64,000 nucleotides of DNA from contig JAFUQX010000044.1 in the NCBI GenBank assembly GCA_017472145.1, positions 1 to 64,000 on the forward strand. The letters run 5' to 3'. A program made the position numbers and the translations under genes. Source of the DNA: Ruminococcus sp. GTDB lineage: Bacteria; Bacillota; Clostridia; Oscillospirales; Ruminococcaceae. Below the pieces are notes generated by a model. That model saw nothing but the letters and a program-made list of their open reading frames with translations. It had not been told where the DNA came from and ran no database searches. Positions 18,828-26,241 of this stretch are shown here, in pieces (the first letter of the stretch is position 1; each line of letters opens with the position of its first letter).

Positions 18828-19371
18828 GGTGGATAAACTCTATGAATCAGAAAAGCAAGCTTTTCTGGAGGAATATCAGTGCAAGTACAGAGGATTAAAT
18901 ATATTCCTGATTCTGGCAACTGTATTGCTTGCAGGATACTGCACGATCGGTGCTATAGCAATGATTTCAGACGGTATTGCATCGGTTGAAACGGTGCAGC
19001 ATATGCCCGGAAGCGGTCTTACCGGTATAGGAAGAATCACATTTGTTCCTGCGTTTGACTGGTTCAGTTTGATATTTGCACTGCTGACCGGAAGCTTGCT
19101 GACTTATGGCATAAATGCTTTTCGCACCAGAATAGTTATGTATCCTGTTTCTGCAATCAAAAGCGATGATTACACGGTATTCCGTGAGATCGTCACTGAT
19201 AAGGATACACAGAGAGCCGGAGAGAACCGGAAAAGAAAAGCGTATTTCGTATCTACCAGACTGCATACGAATGTTCCGGCTGTTTCCGGAAGAAACTGGA
19301 ATGCTATTGCGCTCGGTGATGTTGTGTGTATTATCGAAACACGCAGAATGTGCTATGCAATGAAGTTCTGA
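18820..19371 (+). CDS. Unknown membrane protein with two membrane segments
   Basis: A 183-residue protein starting inside the end of the previous gene (8-nt overlap). Membrane helices lie at about 26-50 (IFLILATVLLAGYCTIGAIAM) and 84-103. The loop between them is likely outside, and a basic cytoplasmic C-terminal domain of about 80 residues follows (FREIVTDKDTQ...). It is the last gene of the plus-strand transfer operon. No family recognised. Confidence 0.65.
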   Translation: MIEVDKLYESEKQAFLEEYQCKYRGLNIFLILATVLLAGYCTIGAIAMISDGIASVETVQHMPGSGLTGIGRITFVPAFDWFSLIFALLTGSLLTYGINAFRTRIVMYPVSAIKSDDYTVFREIVTDKDTQRAGENRKRKAYFVSTRLHTNVPAVSGRNWNAIALGDVVCIIETRRMCYAMKF

Positions 19372-19373
19372 TA

Positions 19374-19398
19374 ACTTCTGCCCCGTTGGGGAGGAAGT
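19374..19398 (+). repeat. 25-bp palindromic element, copy 4
   Basis: Arms ACTTCTGCCCC and GGGGAGGAAGT, loop GTT. It starts two bases after the stop of the membrane-protein gene and 23 bp before the cassette promoter, so it marks the operon end. Confidence 0.8.
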
Positions 19399-19420
19399 TG
19401 CACAATAGCAGAAAATGATA

Positions 19421-19449
19421 TTGACAAAAGCCACAAAACTAAGTATAAT
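19421..19449 (+). promoter_or_regulatory. Consensus sigma-A promoter of the toxin-antitoxin-like cassette
   Basis: TTGACA (19421-19426), a 17-nt spacer and TATAAT (19444-19449) are a perfect vegetative promoter. The start site should lie near 19456, just before a GATAAG/CTTATC hairpin. Confidence 0.9.
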
Positions 19450-19455
19450 AAGATA

Positions 19456-19608
19456 CAGATAAGCTTGAACTTATCACAGTGGTCCCTACTGTAAGTGGGA
19501 GTTGTAAAAGCAGTGAGTCCTACTGTGAGTGGAACCGATAAAAGAGGTGAACTCTACCGTAAAAGTGAGAGTCAAAGACTACGAGCAATCGTGGTCTTTT
19601 TGACTACT
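19456..19608 (+). ncRNA. Leader RNA with three 33-34-nt repeats and a terminator
   Basis: The predicted RNA begins with a hairpin (19458-19475). Three tandem units follow at 19477-19510, 19511-19544 and 19545-19577 (34, 34, 33 nt). Units 1 and 2 agree at 25 of 34 positions. All share a core CTAC[TC]GT followed by GTG, able to form a short stem, and all end in AAAG. A Rho-independent terminator (GACTACGA/TCGTGGTC, then TTTTT, 19577-19601) closes the RNA before the first gene. This is the layout of type III antitoxin RNAs, but the proteins downstream are of AbiE type. A transcript and its role are inferred. Confidence 0.65.
19577..19601 (+). terminator. Rho-independent terminator in the cassette leader
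   Basis: Stem GACTACGA/TCGTGGTC with loop GCAA and a T5 tail. An outer extension AGTCAAA/TTTGACT can lengthen it to 19570-19608. It should release most transcripts as a short RNA and let a minority read into the two genes. Confidence 0.8.
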
Positions 19609-19637
19609 CGAAATATATATGCATGGAGGTAATTACA

Positions 19638-20075
19638 ATGCGTACAAGACCCTGCGATGAATATATTTCAAACAGAGCTTGGTTTCGAGATACTGTAGGC
19701 GGAGAAAACTTGATTCTGCGTGGCACATCTGCATTAGAGTATTTGGAGCTTTTTGACGGATATACGGGTGAAACGGAAATTGATGTATACGCAAAAAGCC
19801 AAGGGCATTATGAAAATATCAACTATCATGTTATTGAATCTTTTGATGAAATTGAACACATACTCCATGGGAATGTTCTGTGCTCTACCTTTAATCAAAC
19901 AGTCAACGATATGCTTCAGGATGAAAATTCTGATGAACAGGCACTATGTGAAGCTTTGAGTAATTATTACTTTGCCCATAATGAAAGTTTTGACGAATTG
20001 AAAATCAATCCAGAAAATACGGTTCGATTCAACACATTGATAGAGTATGCTATGGAATATTATAGCGGAGGTTAA
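19638..20075 (+). CDS. Putative antitoxin of an AbiE-like system
   Basis: A 145-residue acidic protein. ATG 19638 is chosen because GGAGGT lies eight bases before it; an in-frame ATG at 19623 overlaps that site. NLILRGTSALEYLELFDGY near residues 27-45 recalls the C-terminal part of AbiEi-type antitoxins, but the usual N-terminal winged-helix DNA-binding domain is absent. Its stop overlaps the toxin start by one base (TAATG), so the pair is translationally coupled. If it neutralises the toxin, regulation may depend on the repeat RNA upstream rather than on DNA binding by this protein. The family call is tentative. Confidence 0.55.
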   Translation: MRTRPCDEYISNRAWFRDTVGGENLILRGTSALEYLELFDGYTGETEIDVYAKSQGHYENINYHVIESFDEIEHILHGNVLCSTFNQTVNDMLQDENSDEQALCEALSNYYFAHNESFDELKINPENTVRFNTLIEYAMEYYSGG

Positions 20076-20956
20076 TGGTGACTGAAAAAGAAAAACTGAT
20101 GTATGATATTCTTGCAAGAATATCAGGTGTAGATGCTCCAATCGTATTCAAGGGAGCATTGATTACGAAAATGATTCTTGCAGAACACGGCTTCACGGAT
20201 GTTCAGAGAATGACGAAGGACATTGATGCCAATTGGATCGGTACTCCTCCAACAATGTCTGATTTAGCAGGCACTATATATCAAGCACTGGGAGATTTAA
20301 AAAATCAATTTTCTGTTGAAGCCACGAGAGAATATGGTGAAGGAAAATCAGCTGGACTGACGCTTAGAGACAAAGCAACTGGTGATAAGGTTATATCAAT
20401 GGATATTGACATTAAGCCATCAGCTGGAAATCGAATTTATTATTTCGGTGAAGCCAGTATAAAGGGTGTTTTGCCAAGTGAAATTTTAGCAGATAAAATT
20501 TCTTCTATGTCAAGTGATGCTGTATATAAGCACAGAGCAAAAGATATTGTAGATGTATACTCACTTTCTCATTGCGTTCAAGTAAACATTAAAGATGTGT
20601 GTGATGCTTGCGAAAGAGCCAATCGTGAAATCCAATCATTTGACGCATTCTACAACAGAAGGTCTGATATTGAACACGCTTATAATAAACTTAAAGGTAT
20701 TGAGGGAAAACCTGAATTTGCTCAAGTATACACATACTTAAGCAAATTCATTCAGCCGTTTGCCGAAAGAGACTTTACAAATAAGATATGGAATCCTCAA
20801 TGTACTTCATGGCAAGAACAACATCAAAAACAACGCGGTGGAGTTTATGTTTCCAGAGAAACTCTAAAAAAATCTTCAAAGGAACTGGCTGAGAAACGCA
20901 GCAAGGCTCCTGAACGTTCTGCACCCAAGAAGAAACGTGACACATCCTTAGAGTAA
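20075..20956 (+). CDS. AbiEii/AbiGii-type nucleotidyltransferase toxin
   Basis: A 293-residue protein of the AbiEii nucleotidyltransferase family, in which known members modify tRNA or other acceptors and arrest growth. The family signature is visible: FKGALITKM (G-A/S motif) near residue 25, MTKDIDANW carrying the catalytic D-x-D, IDIKPS near 110, and LPSEILADKISSM...RAKDIVDVY near 135-165. The C-terminal 40 residues are strongly basic (ELAEKRSKAPERSAPKKKR) and may bind RNA. It lies at the junction of the two converging operons, where element stability genes are common. A role in phage defence is possible but not shown. Confidence 0.8.
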   Translation: MVTEKEKLMYDILARISGVDAPIVFKGALITKMILAEHGFTDVQRMTKDIDANWIGTPPTMSDLAGTIYQALGDLKNQFSVEATREYGEGKSAGLTLRDKATGDKVISMDIDIKPSAGNRIYYFGEASIKGVLPSEILADKISSMSSDAVYKHRAKDIVDVYSLSHCVQVNIKDVCDACERANREIQSFDAFYNRRSDIEHAYNKLKGIEGKPEFAQVYTYLSKFIQPFAERDFTNKIWNPQCTSWQEQHQKQRGGVYVSRETLKKSSKELAEKRSKAPERSAPKKKRDTSLE

Positions 20957-20959
20957 TAA

Positions 20960-21006
20960 AATACCGCCTGACCTCCTCCCCACTGGGGAAGAAGTTAGGC
21001 GGTATT
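20960..21006. terminator. Bidirectional hairpin enclosing palindrome copy 5
   Basis: AATACCGCCT pairs with AGGCGGTATT around a complete 25-bp palindromic element (20971-20995), so one long hairpin separates the converging toxin gene and the 21011 gene. Confidence 0.75.
20971..20995 (-). repeat. 25-bp palindromic element, copy 5
   Basis: Plus-strand arms ACCTCCTCCCC and GGGGAAGAAGT. Read on the minus strand it begins with the canonical ACTTCTTCCCC arm, the orientation of the minus-strand operon that ends here. Confidence 0.8.
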
Positions 21007-21010
21007 GTGT

Positions 21011-21388
21011 TTACAGACCTCCGGATTTAAGCTGCTCGACATCATCACGAAGAGCCATAACTATTTCACGGAGCAGTTTGTTCTCCTGTTTCAGCAAGCC
21101 GTTCTGCTGCCTGATACACTTTGTTTCTTCCTTTCTGTTACGGCGATATCTTTTCTGCCGTGACAGATTCTGTTCCCGTTCAACCTTTGCTTTACAATCT
21201 GTACAGTATTCCTGCCGGATAAACTTGAACCAGTTCTGCGTACTGTACTCATCATCAATCTTGACTCCGCACATAACGCAGCAGCTTGTCAGTACGCCGT
21301 CAACAAGAAACAGGGCTGGATTTTTGTAGTCATGATTTCGAGTATCAGGACGTCTTTTCAGAATTTCTTCCATGTCTCTACGCATCAT
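21011..21388 (-). CDS. Unknown zinc-finger-like protein with coiled coil
   Basis: A 125-residue basic protein. CCVMC at about 36-40 and CTDC at 62-65 are spaced like a four-cysteine zinc site. Residues 70-120 are basic helix ending in a coiled coil (LKQENKLLREIVMALRDDV). This arrangement could bind DNA or RNA. It is the last gene of the long minus-strand operon and its start overlaps the upstream gene by 11 nt. No named family recognised. Confidence 0.6.
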   Translation of the reverse strand: MMRRDMEEILKRRPDTRNHDYKNPALFLVDGVLTSCCVMCGVKIDDEYSTQNWFKFIRQEYCTDCKAKVEREQNLSRQKRYRRNRKEETKCIRQQNGLLKQENKLLREIVMALRDDVEQLKSGGL

Positions 21389-21833
21389 GCAGAACCACTC
21401 CCCTACTGCGTTTTTCGCTCGTTTGCGTTACTGATTGCGTTACGCCGTAACGACGCAGCGCAACAAGCTCATCGACGTCTTTCAGCAGAGAATCACGCAG
21501 CTCTATGCGTTCTTCTTCTGCAATTGCGACAAAGTGATTGGAACTATTATTCACATTGAAGGTATAACCGCAATCTGCTTCTGTCCCAGCATTATCCCAT
21601 GAACAGCGTATATGCTGAGGATGTTCATCATCACAAAGCTGCACACTGGTCAGCATTTCTTCAACGTCGATCAATCGGTTCTTGCTGACGTTCATGCGCT
21701 CAACGATCATCAGAAGCTGAACAAAGTCAATCGGCTTCGTCTGTTTTTTAGGGGACGGTCTGAGCTTGTACATGGTATAGCATCCCATGACAAATGCCAG
21801 AGCAAATAAAATAAAGGCTTCTTTAACGTTCAT
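21378..21833 (-). CDS. Unknown membrane-anchored protein
   Basis: A 151-residue protein begun at ATG 21833, which has AAGGAG seven bases upstream; a longer frame to 22004 would run through a predicted small-RNA gene. One N-terminal membrane segment (VKEAFILFALAFVMGCYTMY) is followed by a cytoplasmic domain with helices (IDFVQLLMIVERMNVSKNRLID) and a stretch with two cysteines. Function not recognised. Confidence 0.6.
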   Translation of the reverse strand: MNVKEAFILFALAFVMGCYTMYKLRPSPKKQTKPIDFVQLLMIVERMNVSKNRLIDVEEMLTSVQLCDDEHPQHIRCSWDNAGTEADCGYTFNVNNSSNHFVAIAEEERIELRDSLLKDVDELVALRRYGVTQSVTQTSEKRSRGVVLHDA

Positions 21834-21844
21834 AAAATTTCTCC

Positions 21845-21873
21845 TTGCATTATTGCAAAGAGTGTGATATAAT
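21845..21873 (+). promoter_or_regulatory. Promoter of a predicted small RNA on the plus strand
   Basis: TTGCAT (21845-21850), 17 nt, then TATAAT (21868-21873). It faces against the surrounding minus-strand operon and no plus-strand gene follows, so it should drive a short RNA. Confidence 0.7.
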
Positions 21874-21879
21874 GAAACA

Positions 21880-21965
21880 GCACACTCCTTGCTTATTTTG
21901 GTAGGTGTGCGTAAAGGTAGACAGGTTACTTTTTCACGGTTGCCCTGTCTGCCTTTTCTTTTTTG
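21880..21965 (+). ncRNA. Candidate small regulatory RNA (about 85 nt)
   Basis: Starts about seven bases after a good -10 box and ends at a strong terminator. Hairpin 1 (GCACAC/GTGTGC) has a loop containing CTCCTT-type anti-Shine-Dalgarno sequence. Hairpin 2 is a 10-bp stem GGTAGACAGG/CCTGTCTGCC followed by TTTTCTTTTTT (to 21965). It lies between two minus-strand genes in their own operon. An antisense or anti-ribosome-site regulator is plausible, comparable in layout to plasmid countertranscripts. It is predicted from sequence signals only. Confidence 0.6.
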
Positions 21966-21966
21966 C

Positions 21967-22386
21967 TTAAATGGTGTAGACGAGTTCCGGATAAACGATC
22001 TCATGCGCCTGCATATCCATCCGGTTCAGGATGGCTGCCTGTTCACGGATATCTCCGCTGAGAGCTGCTGCCTGATATTCCTTATCCGCTGCCTTCCACT
22101 TTTCTACCAGTCCTTCTTCTGCGTCATAGACTTCATCAATAAGTTTTTCCAGATAGTCGATGACCTCGCCTGAGTTTACAAGCTGCTGGAGCTTCTCCGG
22201 ACAATGCTCTGCAACATATTTCAGATGATACCCTACAAATAATTGATGGAAGTATTCTTCAGAAACTTCAAGTGTGGTTTCATCCGTGTGCTTTACTATC
22301 TGCTTCTCTGTATCAAGCTCCCATACCGGAGCAATGTACTTCATTGCAGCACCGTCATACGCCATCTTATCGCTCTTGAAAATCAT
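21967..22386 (-). CDS. TnpV-like transposon protein
   Basis: A 139-residue protein. Its C-terminal two thirds fit the TnpV pattern common in clostridial mobile elements: helix PEKLQQLVNSGEVIDYLEKL, a linking helix, and the end NRMDMQAHEIVYPELVYTI (typical MN..R..A.EIV..ELVY). The family is known by association with transposons and has no proven function. It lies four genes from the fused ParB gene in the same operon. Confidence 0.65.
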   Translation of the reverse strand: MIFKSDKMAYDGAAMKYIAPVWELDTEKQIVKHTDETTLEVSEEYFHQLFVGYHLKYVAEHCPEKLQQLVNSGEVIDYLEKLIDEVYDAEEGLVEKWKAADKEYQAAALSGDIREQAAILNRMDMQAHEIVYPELVYTI

Positions 22387-22398
22387 AATCCATTCTCC

Positions 22399-23127
22399 TT
22401 ACTTCTTTTTTGTTTTGATTACATACACTGCACCCAGTCCGGCTGCGATAACTGAAAGTCCGACAAAAATATATACCAGCGGAGAAGTTCCGCCCTTATC
22501 TTCCTCTGAGACATTCTGTGCAGCATCCTCAGCCATTGCGGTAGTTGCAGCTGCATCTTCACCGTCTCCGTCTGCGCTGGCTCTTACAGCAGTCTGTGCG
22601 TTTGCTGCTGTAGTGTTCTTTACAGCTGTTACCGCTGCTTCTTTCTCGTTTTCAGGTACATACTGCTGCTCATCACGTTCGCCCAGCGTACTGTGCGCTG
22701 TAAACATGTCCACTACATTACCATTGCTGTCAAACTGATTCCACTGCCCGTCAATGAATTCAAAGCTGTATGTCTCGCCCTCATCTGTGATAATCGTCCA
22801 GCGGCCTTCCCGGTCATCATTGAAATCCCATCCGGATATCATGTTTTCATAATCATCCTCAAACTTATGCTCCCAGTACGACTTATCTGATGACCAGCTC
22901 AGGTCCTCATAGTTTGCTTCTACCCAGTCTACAACCACATTATAACGCCATGAAGCCTGCGGGAACTCTGTTCCATCATCCTCCTGCCCTCTCCAGAAAT
23001 CCTCCCAGATATATTCGATGACTTCATCCTTAGTCGGAATTTCATCCGCATACACTGTTGCTCCGGCAGAGCATACAGCCACACTTGCCATCGCCATAAC
23101 TCCTGCTGCGATCTTCTTCATCTTCAT
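22399..23127 (-). CDS. Secreted, membrane-anchored surface protein
   Basis: A 242-residue protein. The signal peptide is MKMKKIAAGVMAMASVAVCS with cleavage after VYA. An acidic, aromatic extracellular domain (about 25-130, many Trp and Tyr) is followed by an Ala/Thr/Glu-rich stalk, a membrane helix near 215-236 and a KTKKK end. ATG 23127 is preferred because CAGGAG lies upstream and the longer frame runs into the previous gene. Its architecture mirrors the DUF4366-like protein of the transfer operon, so it may be another surface factor of the element. Confidence 0.65.
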   Translation of the reverse strand: MKMKKIAAGVMAMASVAVCSAGATVYADEIPTKDEVIEYIWEDFWRGQEDDGTEFPQASWRYNVVVDWVEANYEDLSWSSDKSYWEHKFEDDYENMISGWDFNDDREGRWTIITDEGETYSFEFIDGQWNQFDSNGNVVDMFTAHSTLGERDEQQYVPENEKEAAVTAVKNTTAANAQTAVRASADGDGEDAAATTAMAEDAAQNVSEEDKGGTSPLVYIFVGLSVIAAGLGAVYVIKTKKK

Positions 23128-23134
23128 TTTTACA

Positions 23135-23464
23135 TCACTCCTGTAAAGTTTTCCAATATTTTTCAGGGGAATCATACCCCAGAAATGCGTAATCGAATGT
23201 ACTGAGTTTCTTCCAGAGCCTTCTGTTTTCAGCTTTTTTCAGATGAAACATACTTGCCCATCCAGCCAGAAGATTTGCTTTCATATCAAGATAGTGATAA
23301 ATACATTCATATGTATCCGACTCAGCCGTTACATGTATGCATTGCACTACTTGCAGCAGCTGTATAATCGCATTTGCACATCTACTTGCTTCCGGCAATG
23401 ATGCACCTCCTTCATGATATGCTACCATACTGCTGAGAACATCCTGTAATCCTATCTCATTCAT
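23135..23464 (-). CDS. Unknown small protein
   Basis: A 109-residue protein with start MNEIGLQDVLSSMVAYHEGG after ribosome site AAAGGAG. Mostly helical with two cysteines in VVQCIHVTAESDTYECIYHY and an aromatic C-terminus. It lies seven bases before the surface-protein gene and directly after palindrome copy 6. No family recognised. Confidence 0.55.
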   Translation of the reverse strand: MNEIGLQDVLSSMVAYHEGGASLPEASRCANAIIQLLQVVQCIHVTAESDTYECIYHYLDMKANLLAGWASMFHLKKAENRRLWKKLSTFDYAFLGYDSPEKYWKTLQE

Positions 23465-23480
23465 TTTTTGCTCCTTTCCC

Positions 23481-23505
23481 ACTTCTGCCCCCATGGGGAA
23501 GAAGT
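23481..23505 (-). repeat. 25-bp palindromic element, copy 6
   Basis: Read on the minus strand: arm ACTTCTTCCCC, loop ATG, arm GGGGCAGAAGT, the same arms as copies 1 and 2 but in the opposite orientation. It lies between the ParB stop and the ribosome site of the next gene. Confidence 0.85.
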
Positions 23506-23521
23506 GTTTTTTACCGCATTA

Positions 23522-25480
23522 CTACTCGTCCAACAGCACATAAACCTCATCCCAGAGTTCCGGAGACAGAGTGTCCTCCCCATTTCCGCACAGCATCCAC
23601 TCTCGGACATCATCAATATTCTTCTTGCCGTTCTTTTTCAGGAGCTTCAGAAGTTCATCAGACAAACCGTAGCCGTCAAGCTCGCATTCTTCTTCCTGTG
23701 ATTCAGATTGCTGTGAGAAGTAAAGCTCCAGAGCCTTTTCAATTGTCGCTGAGATCTCCTTTTGTGACTCGCCCTTTGTGAAATATCTTTGCGCTATAGC
23801 AGAATCAATTTTAAGCGGCTTGGTAGCCGTTTTAACGGGCTTTTCAAGTACGATAGGAATATCATCAGGTTCGGTGATCAAACCGTTCTGAAAGGCTTCT
23901 CGAAGCGTTTTAGCGGCTTTCTCAGTTATAAGTTTTCTTATCACGCTGAAATTGGTATCCGTTTCAGGTACTGTGCATCGCTGCATATACTCTACAAGCA
24001 GCTCCTGACCGTCAGGATTTATGTAGGACAGCTCCACTCCGGCACGAATAGACAGTCCTGCATCGACCCATTCCTTGATAGTATCATGCAGTGTGTCAAT
24101 TCTAAGAAGTCTTGCAACTGAATTACGGCTCATGCCGTACTCTGCGCCCACCTTATCAGATGTTGTCTGATGTTTCTTGTCAGCTTCATCCTCTGCTGCA
24201 AGCTGAGGGTTTTCCAGAAGCTGAAGCTCTCTGATAATATCGTTTCTCTTGCCCTGAGAGAACATTTCCTTGTGTCTCATGGCAAGTACGGCTGCCTGTT
24301 CGGAGATCCTGAGGTTATCGAATCCACGCTGCATGAGATTTGATTCAATAACGTACATCTCGGCTTCTTCCTCGCTCAGACCTGTCTTTATGATTGCCGG
24401 AACAACAGGCTTTCCGGCAAGCTTTGAAGCATTCCAGCGGTTATGTCCGATAAGGATCTCATATCTGCCGGATGCGATAGGCTGCACGATGATGGGATTC
24501 AGAACACCGTTCTTCTGAATGCTGTCCACCATATCGTCAAGACGCTCTCCGGTGTACAGCTGGAACTTGTGATTGTGGTACGGTTCAAGCATATCAACAG
24601 GAATCTGCTGAACCTGAACGTTATTGTTCATCGGTGCGCCCAGCATTGTACCAAGGTCAAATGTCATTCTTCTTCCTCCTTTGATGACTTCCTGCCATCT
24701 GAATTTTTTGTCTCCAGGGATTAGTTTTCCTTCATCTTCCATCCAGAATCTCTGCTCAAAATCACGAACCGTGTGACCTGGCTTAAATGTGATTGGACTA
24801 TCTTTATCCCACTTCAATAATAGCCGCCATAATTCTGGATAGTTTTTTCTCAGAATCCTTAGCTGGTCAACATTTTGATTATGGCAAAACCAGCAGCCAC
24901 CTCTTGCAGATGTTGTATAAATCGGTGATAGCAGATTGTTTTCCTCACACCATTTCCTGCAATAGGCTTCTTCCCAGCCAATATCGACAAGAGGTAACAC
25001 TATTCCTGGTTGTGTGATGTGCCGTTGAACTCTTTCTGGTTCGTCTGCTGCGATACCCAGATAACGCACAACCTTTTTCCTGTTCCCACGCTCAATAGCT
25101 GATAAAACATTAACCTTAAGTCTGTCGTTACACCACGCCCCCAACGTAATTGGAAAACCGTAGATTTGCTCTTTCCCTTTTCTGGAATGTAATATTTTAT
25201 AGAAAAAATACTCGTATGTAGCTTTTTCTCGCTCAGGACGCATAGCACATAGATGTTCTACCTTTATGCCATAACGGTCGAGTATGATCTTATCAGCTTT
25301 CTTTTTGAATTCTACCATTGGCGGAAGATCAGCAGGAATGGTATCAGTTGCCCATACCTCCGCATGTACGATTCTGTCAAGCGGGTATCCAAGCAGCCTT
25401 ATTGCTTCAAGGCAGGCAATACTGTCTTTCCCATAAGATAACGATAATACGTATTCTACACCAGATTCTCGCTCTATCAC
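23522..25480 (-). CDS. Fused PAPS-reductase-like ATP pyrophosphatase and ParB partition protein
   Basis: A 652-residue fusion. Residues 1-270 are an ATP-PPase of the PAPS reductase family, with P-loop LSLSYGKDS near residue 15 and a CWFC pair near 195. Residues 273-652 are ParB: the nuclease-like domain with NPIIVQP and IGHNRWNASKLAG, a helix-turn-helix (EYGMSRNSVARLLRI) and a C-terminal helical part. PAPS-like and ParB-like proteins are often encoded by adjacent genes (IbrA/IbrB type). Here they share one frame, yet a strong ribosome site (AAAGGAGG) and ATG at 24667 begin the ParB part, so ParB alone is probably also made. GTG 25480 has better ribosome-site spacing than TTG 25483. Confidence 0.85.
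   Translation of the reverse strand: MIERESGVEYVLSLSYGKDSIACLEAIRLLGYPLDRIVHAEVWATDTIPADLPPMVEFKKKADKIILDRYGIKVEHLCAMRPEREKATYEYFFYKILHSRKGKEQIYGFPITLGAWCNDRLKVNVLSAIERGNRKKVVRYLGIAADEPERVQRHITQPGIVLPLVDIGWEEAYCRKWCEENNLLSPIYTTSARGGCWFCHNQNVDQLRILRKNYPELWRLLLKWDKDSPITFKPGHTVRDFEQRFWMEDEGKLIPGDKKFRWQEVIKGGRRMTFDLGTMLGAPMNNNVQVQQIPVDMLEPYHNHKFQLYTGERLDDMVDSIQKNGVLNPIIVQPIASGRYEILIGHNRWNASKLAGKPVVPAIIKTGLSEEEAEMYVIESNLMQRGFDNLRISEQAAVLAMRHKEMFSQGKRNDIIRELQLLENPQLAAEDEADKKHQTTSDKVGAEYGMSRNSVARLLRIDTLHDTIKEWVDAGLSIRAGVELSYINPDGQELLVEYMQRCTVPETDTNFSVIRKLITEKAAKTLREAFQNGLITEPDDIPIVLEKPVKTATKPLKIDSAIAQRYFTKGESQKEISATIEKALELYFSQQSESQEEECELDGYGLSDELLKLLKKNGKKNIDDVREWMLCGNGEDTLSPELWDEVYVLLDE
24665..24683 (-). 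promoter_or_regulatory. Internal ribosome site and start for ParB
   Basis: AAAGGAGGAAGAAGA precedes ATG 24667 inside the fused gene and is translated as KGGRR. Starting here gives a 381-residue ParB beginning MTFDLGTMLG, the normal ParB start for such elements. Confidence 0.75.
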
Positions 25481-25512
25481 CAATACCTCCCCTTACACAT
25501 TCTTCTACAAAT

Positions 25513-25905
25513 TCAGTCCTTCACAAGCTCTATTGAAGAATTATTCTTAATAAAGTGGTTTTTCATCGAACGGAAGGATGTCCAACACGGTTCATAATGT
25601 TCGTAATAGTTTTCCTTTTCGAACTCCTCCACCACCTTTTTCTCTGCTTCTGACATTTTCGCTGTCATTTTCTTATCTATCCTGACAAGCTGCTTTGTAT
25701 GCTTGCAGTAAAATCTTCTGCGTATATCACAGTCTTTTATAATGTTCTCAGTCTTGATTTTACCGTCCACGTATACTGCAATACATCTACGTAGACCTTT
25801 ATATAGTTCAACAAGCGTTATGTTATAGCCGTCGATCTTCAGCTTTGCGAAGCCGTATGAGCTGGATAGGGTCTGTTCAAGCTCTTTCCACTGTTCGGGT
25901 GTCAT
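25513..25905 (-). CDS. Unknown protein of the element maintenance operon
   Basis: A 130-residue protein starting MTPEQWKELEQTLSSSYG. An N-terminal alpha/beta part (KLKIDGYNITLVELYKGLRR) is followed by a basic middle (DIRRRFYCKHTKQLVRIDKK) and an acidic/aromatic helix. The start overlaps the upstream lipoprotein stop by 4 nt. No named family recognised; soluble and probably cytoplasmic. Confidence 0.6.
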   Translation of the reverse strand: MTPEQWKELEQTLSSSYGFAKLKIDGYNITLVELYKGLRRCIAVYVDGKIKTENIIKDCDIRRRFYCKHTKQLVRIDKKMTAKMSEAEKKVVEEFEKENYYEHYEPCWTSFRSMKNHFIKNNSSIELVKD

Positions 25906-26195
25906 TCTTCGTCCTCCTCGTAAATGCGTGGTGTTCCGTCTGCGTTTACAAGCAGTGTAAATGAACCGGTATTCTTATGTCCGGTAGACTTGATATACAT
26001 AACCATCGTTTCATTTTCATATACGATTTCACAGCAGTCCCCCTTTTTTATCGTAGTAAATATTCCGTCCGTGGTAGTTATGTAAGTTTCTTCGTATACT
26101 TCATATGCTTCTTCTGCACTACATCCGGTACAGGCTATGACAGCTACTGCAATAATAGCAATGCAGAGTGCTCTTTTAACATTATTCATACGCAT
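25902..26195 (-). CDS. Putative lipoprotein
   Basis: A 97-residue protein. The signal IAIIAVAVIACTGC contains a lipobox ending TGC, so the mature lipoprotein would begin at that Cys (about residue 25). The exported part of about 70 residues is beta-rich with a Cys pair (GDCCEIVYENETM). It is coupled to the next gene by a 4-nt overlap. Ribosome site GGAGAAG before ATG 26195. Confidence 0.65.
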   Translation of the reverse strand: MRMNNVKRALCIAIIAVAVIACTGCSAEEAYEVYEETYITTTDGIFTTIKKGDCCEIVYENETMVMYIKSTGHKNTGSFTLLVNADGTPRIYEEDEE

Positions 26196-26213
26196 AATTA
26201 CTTCTCCATTCCA

Positions 26214-26238
26214 ACTTCCTCCCCACTGGAGAAGAAGT
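26214..26238 (-). repeat. 25-bp palindromic element, copy 7
   Basis: Minus-strand reading: arm ACTTCTTCTCC, loop AGT, arm GGGGAGGAAGT. It lies between the 26242 stop and the lipoprotein start. Confidence 0.8.
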
Positions 26239-26241
26239 TAC

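Noticed and set aside
19638..20075. ToxN/AbiQ-type endoribonuclease toxin
   Set aside because: Its sequence does not show the ToxN pattern, and the AbiEii-type toxin is the next gene, so an antitoxin role fits better despite the type III-like leader.
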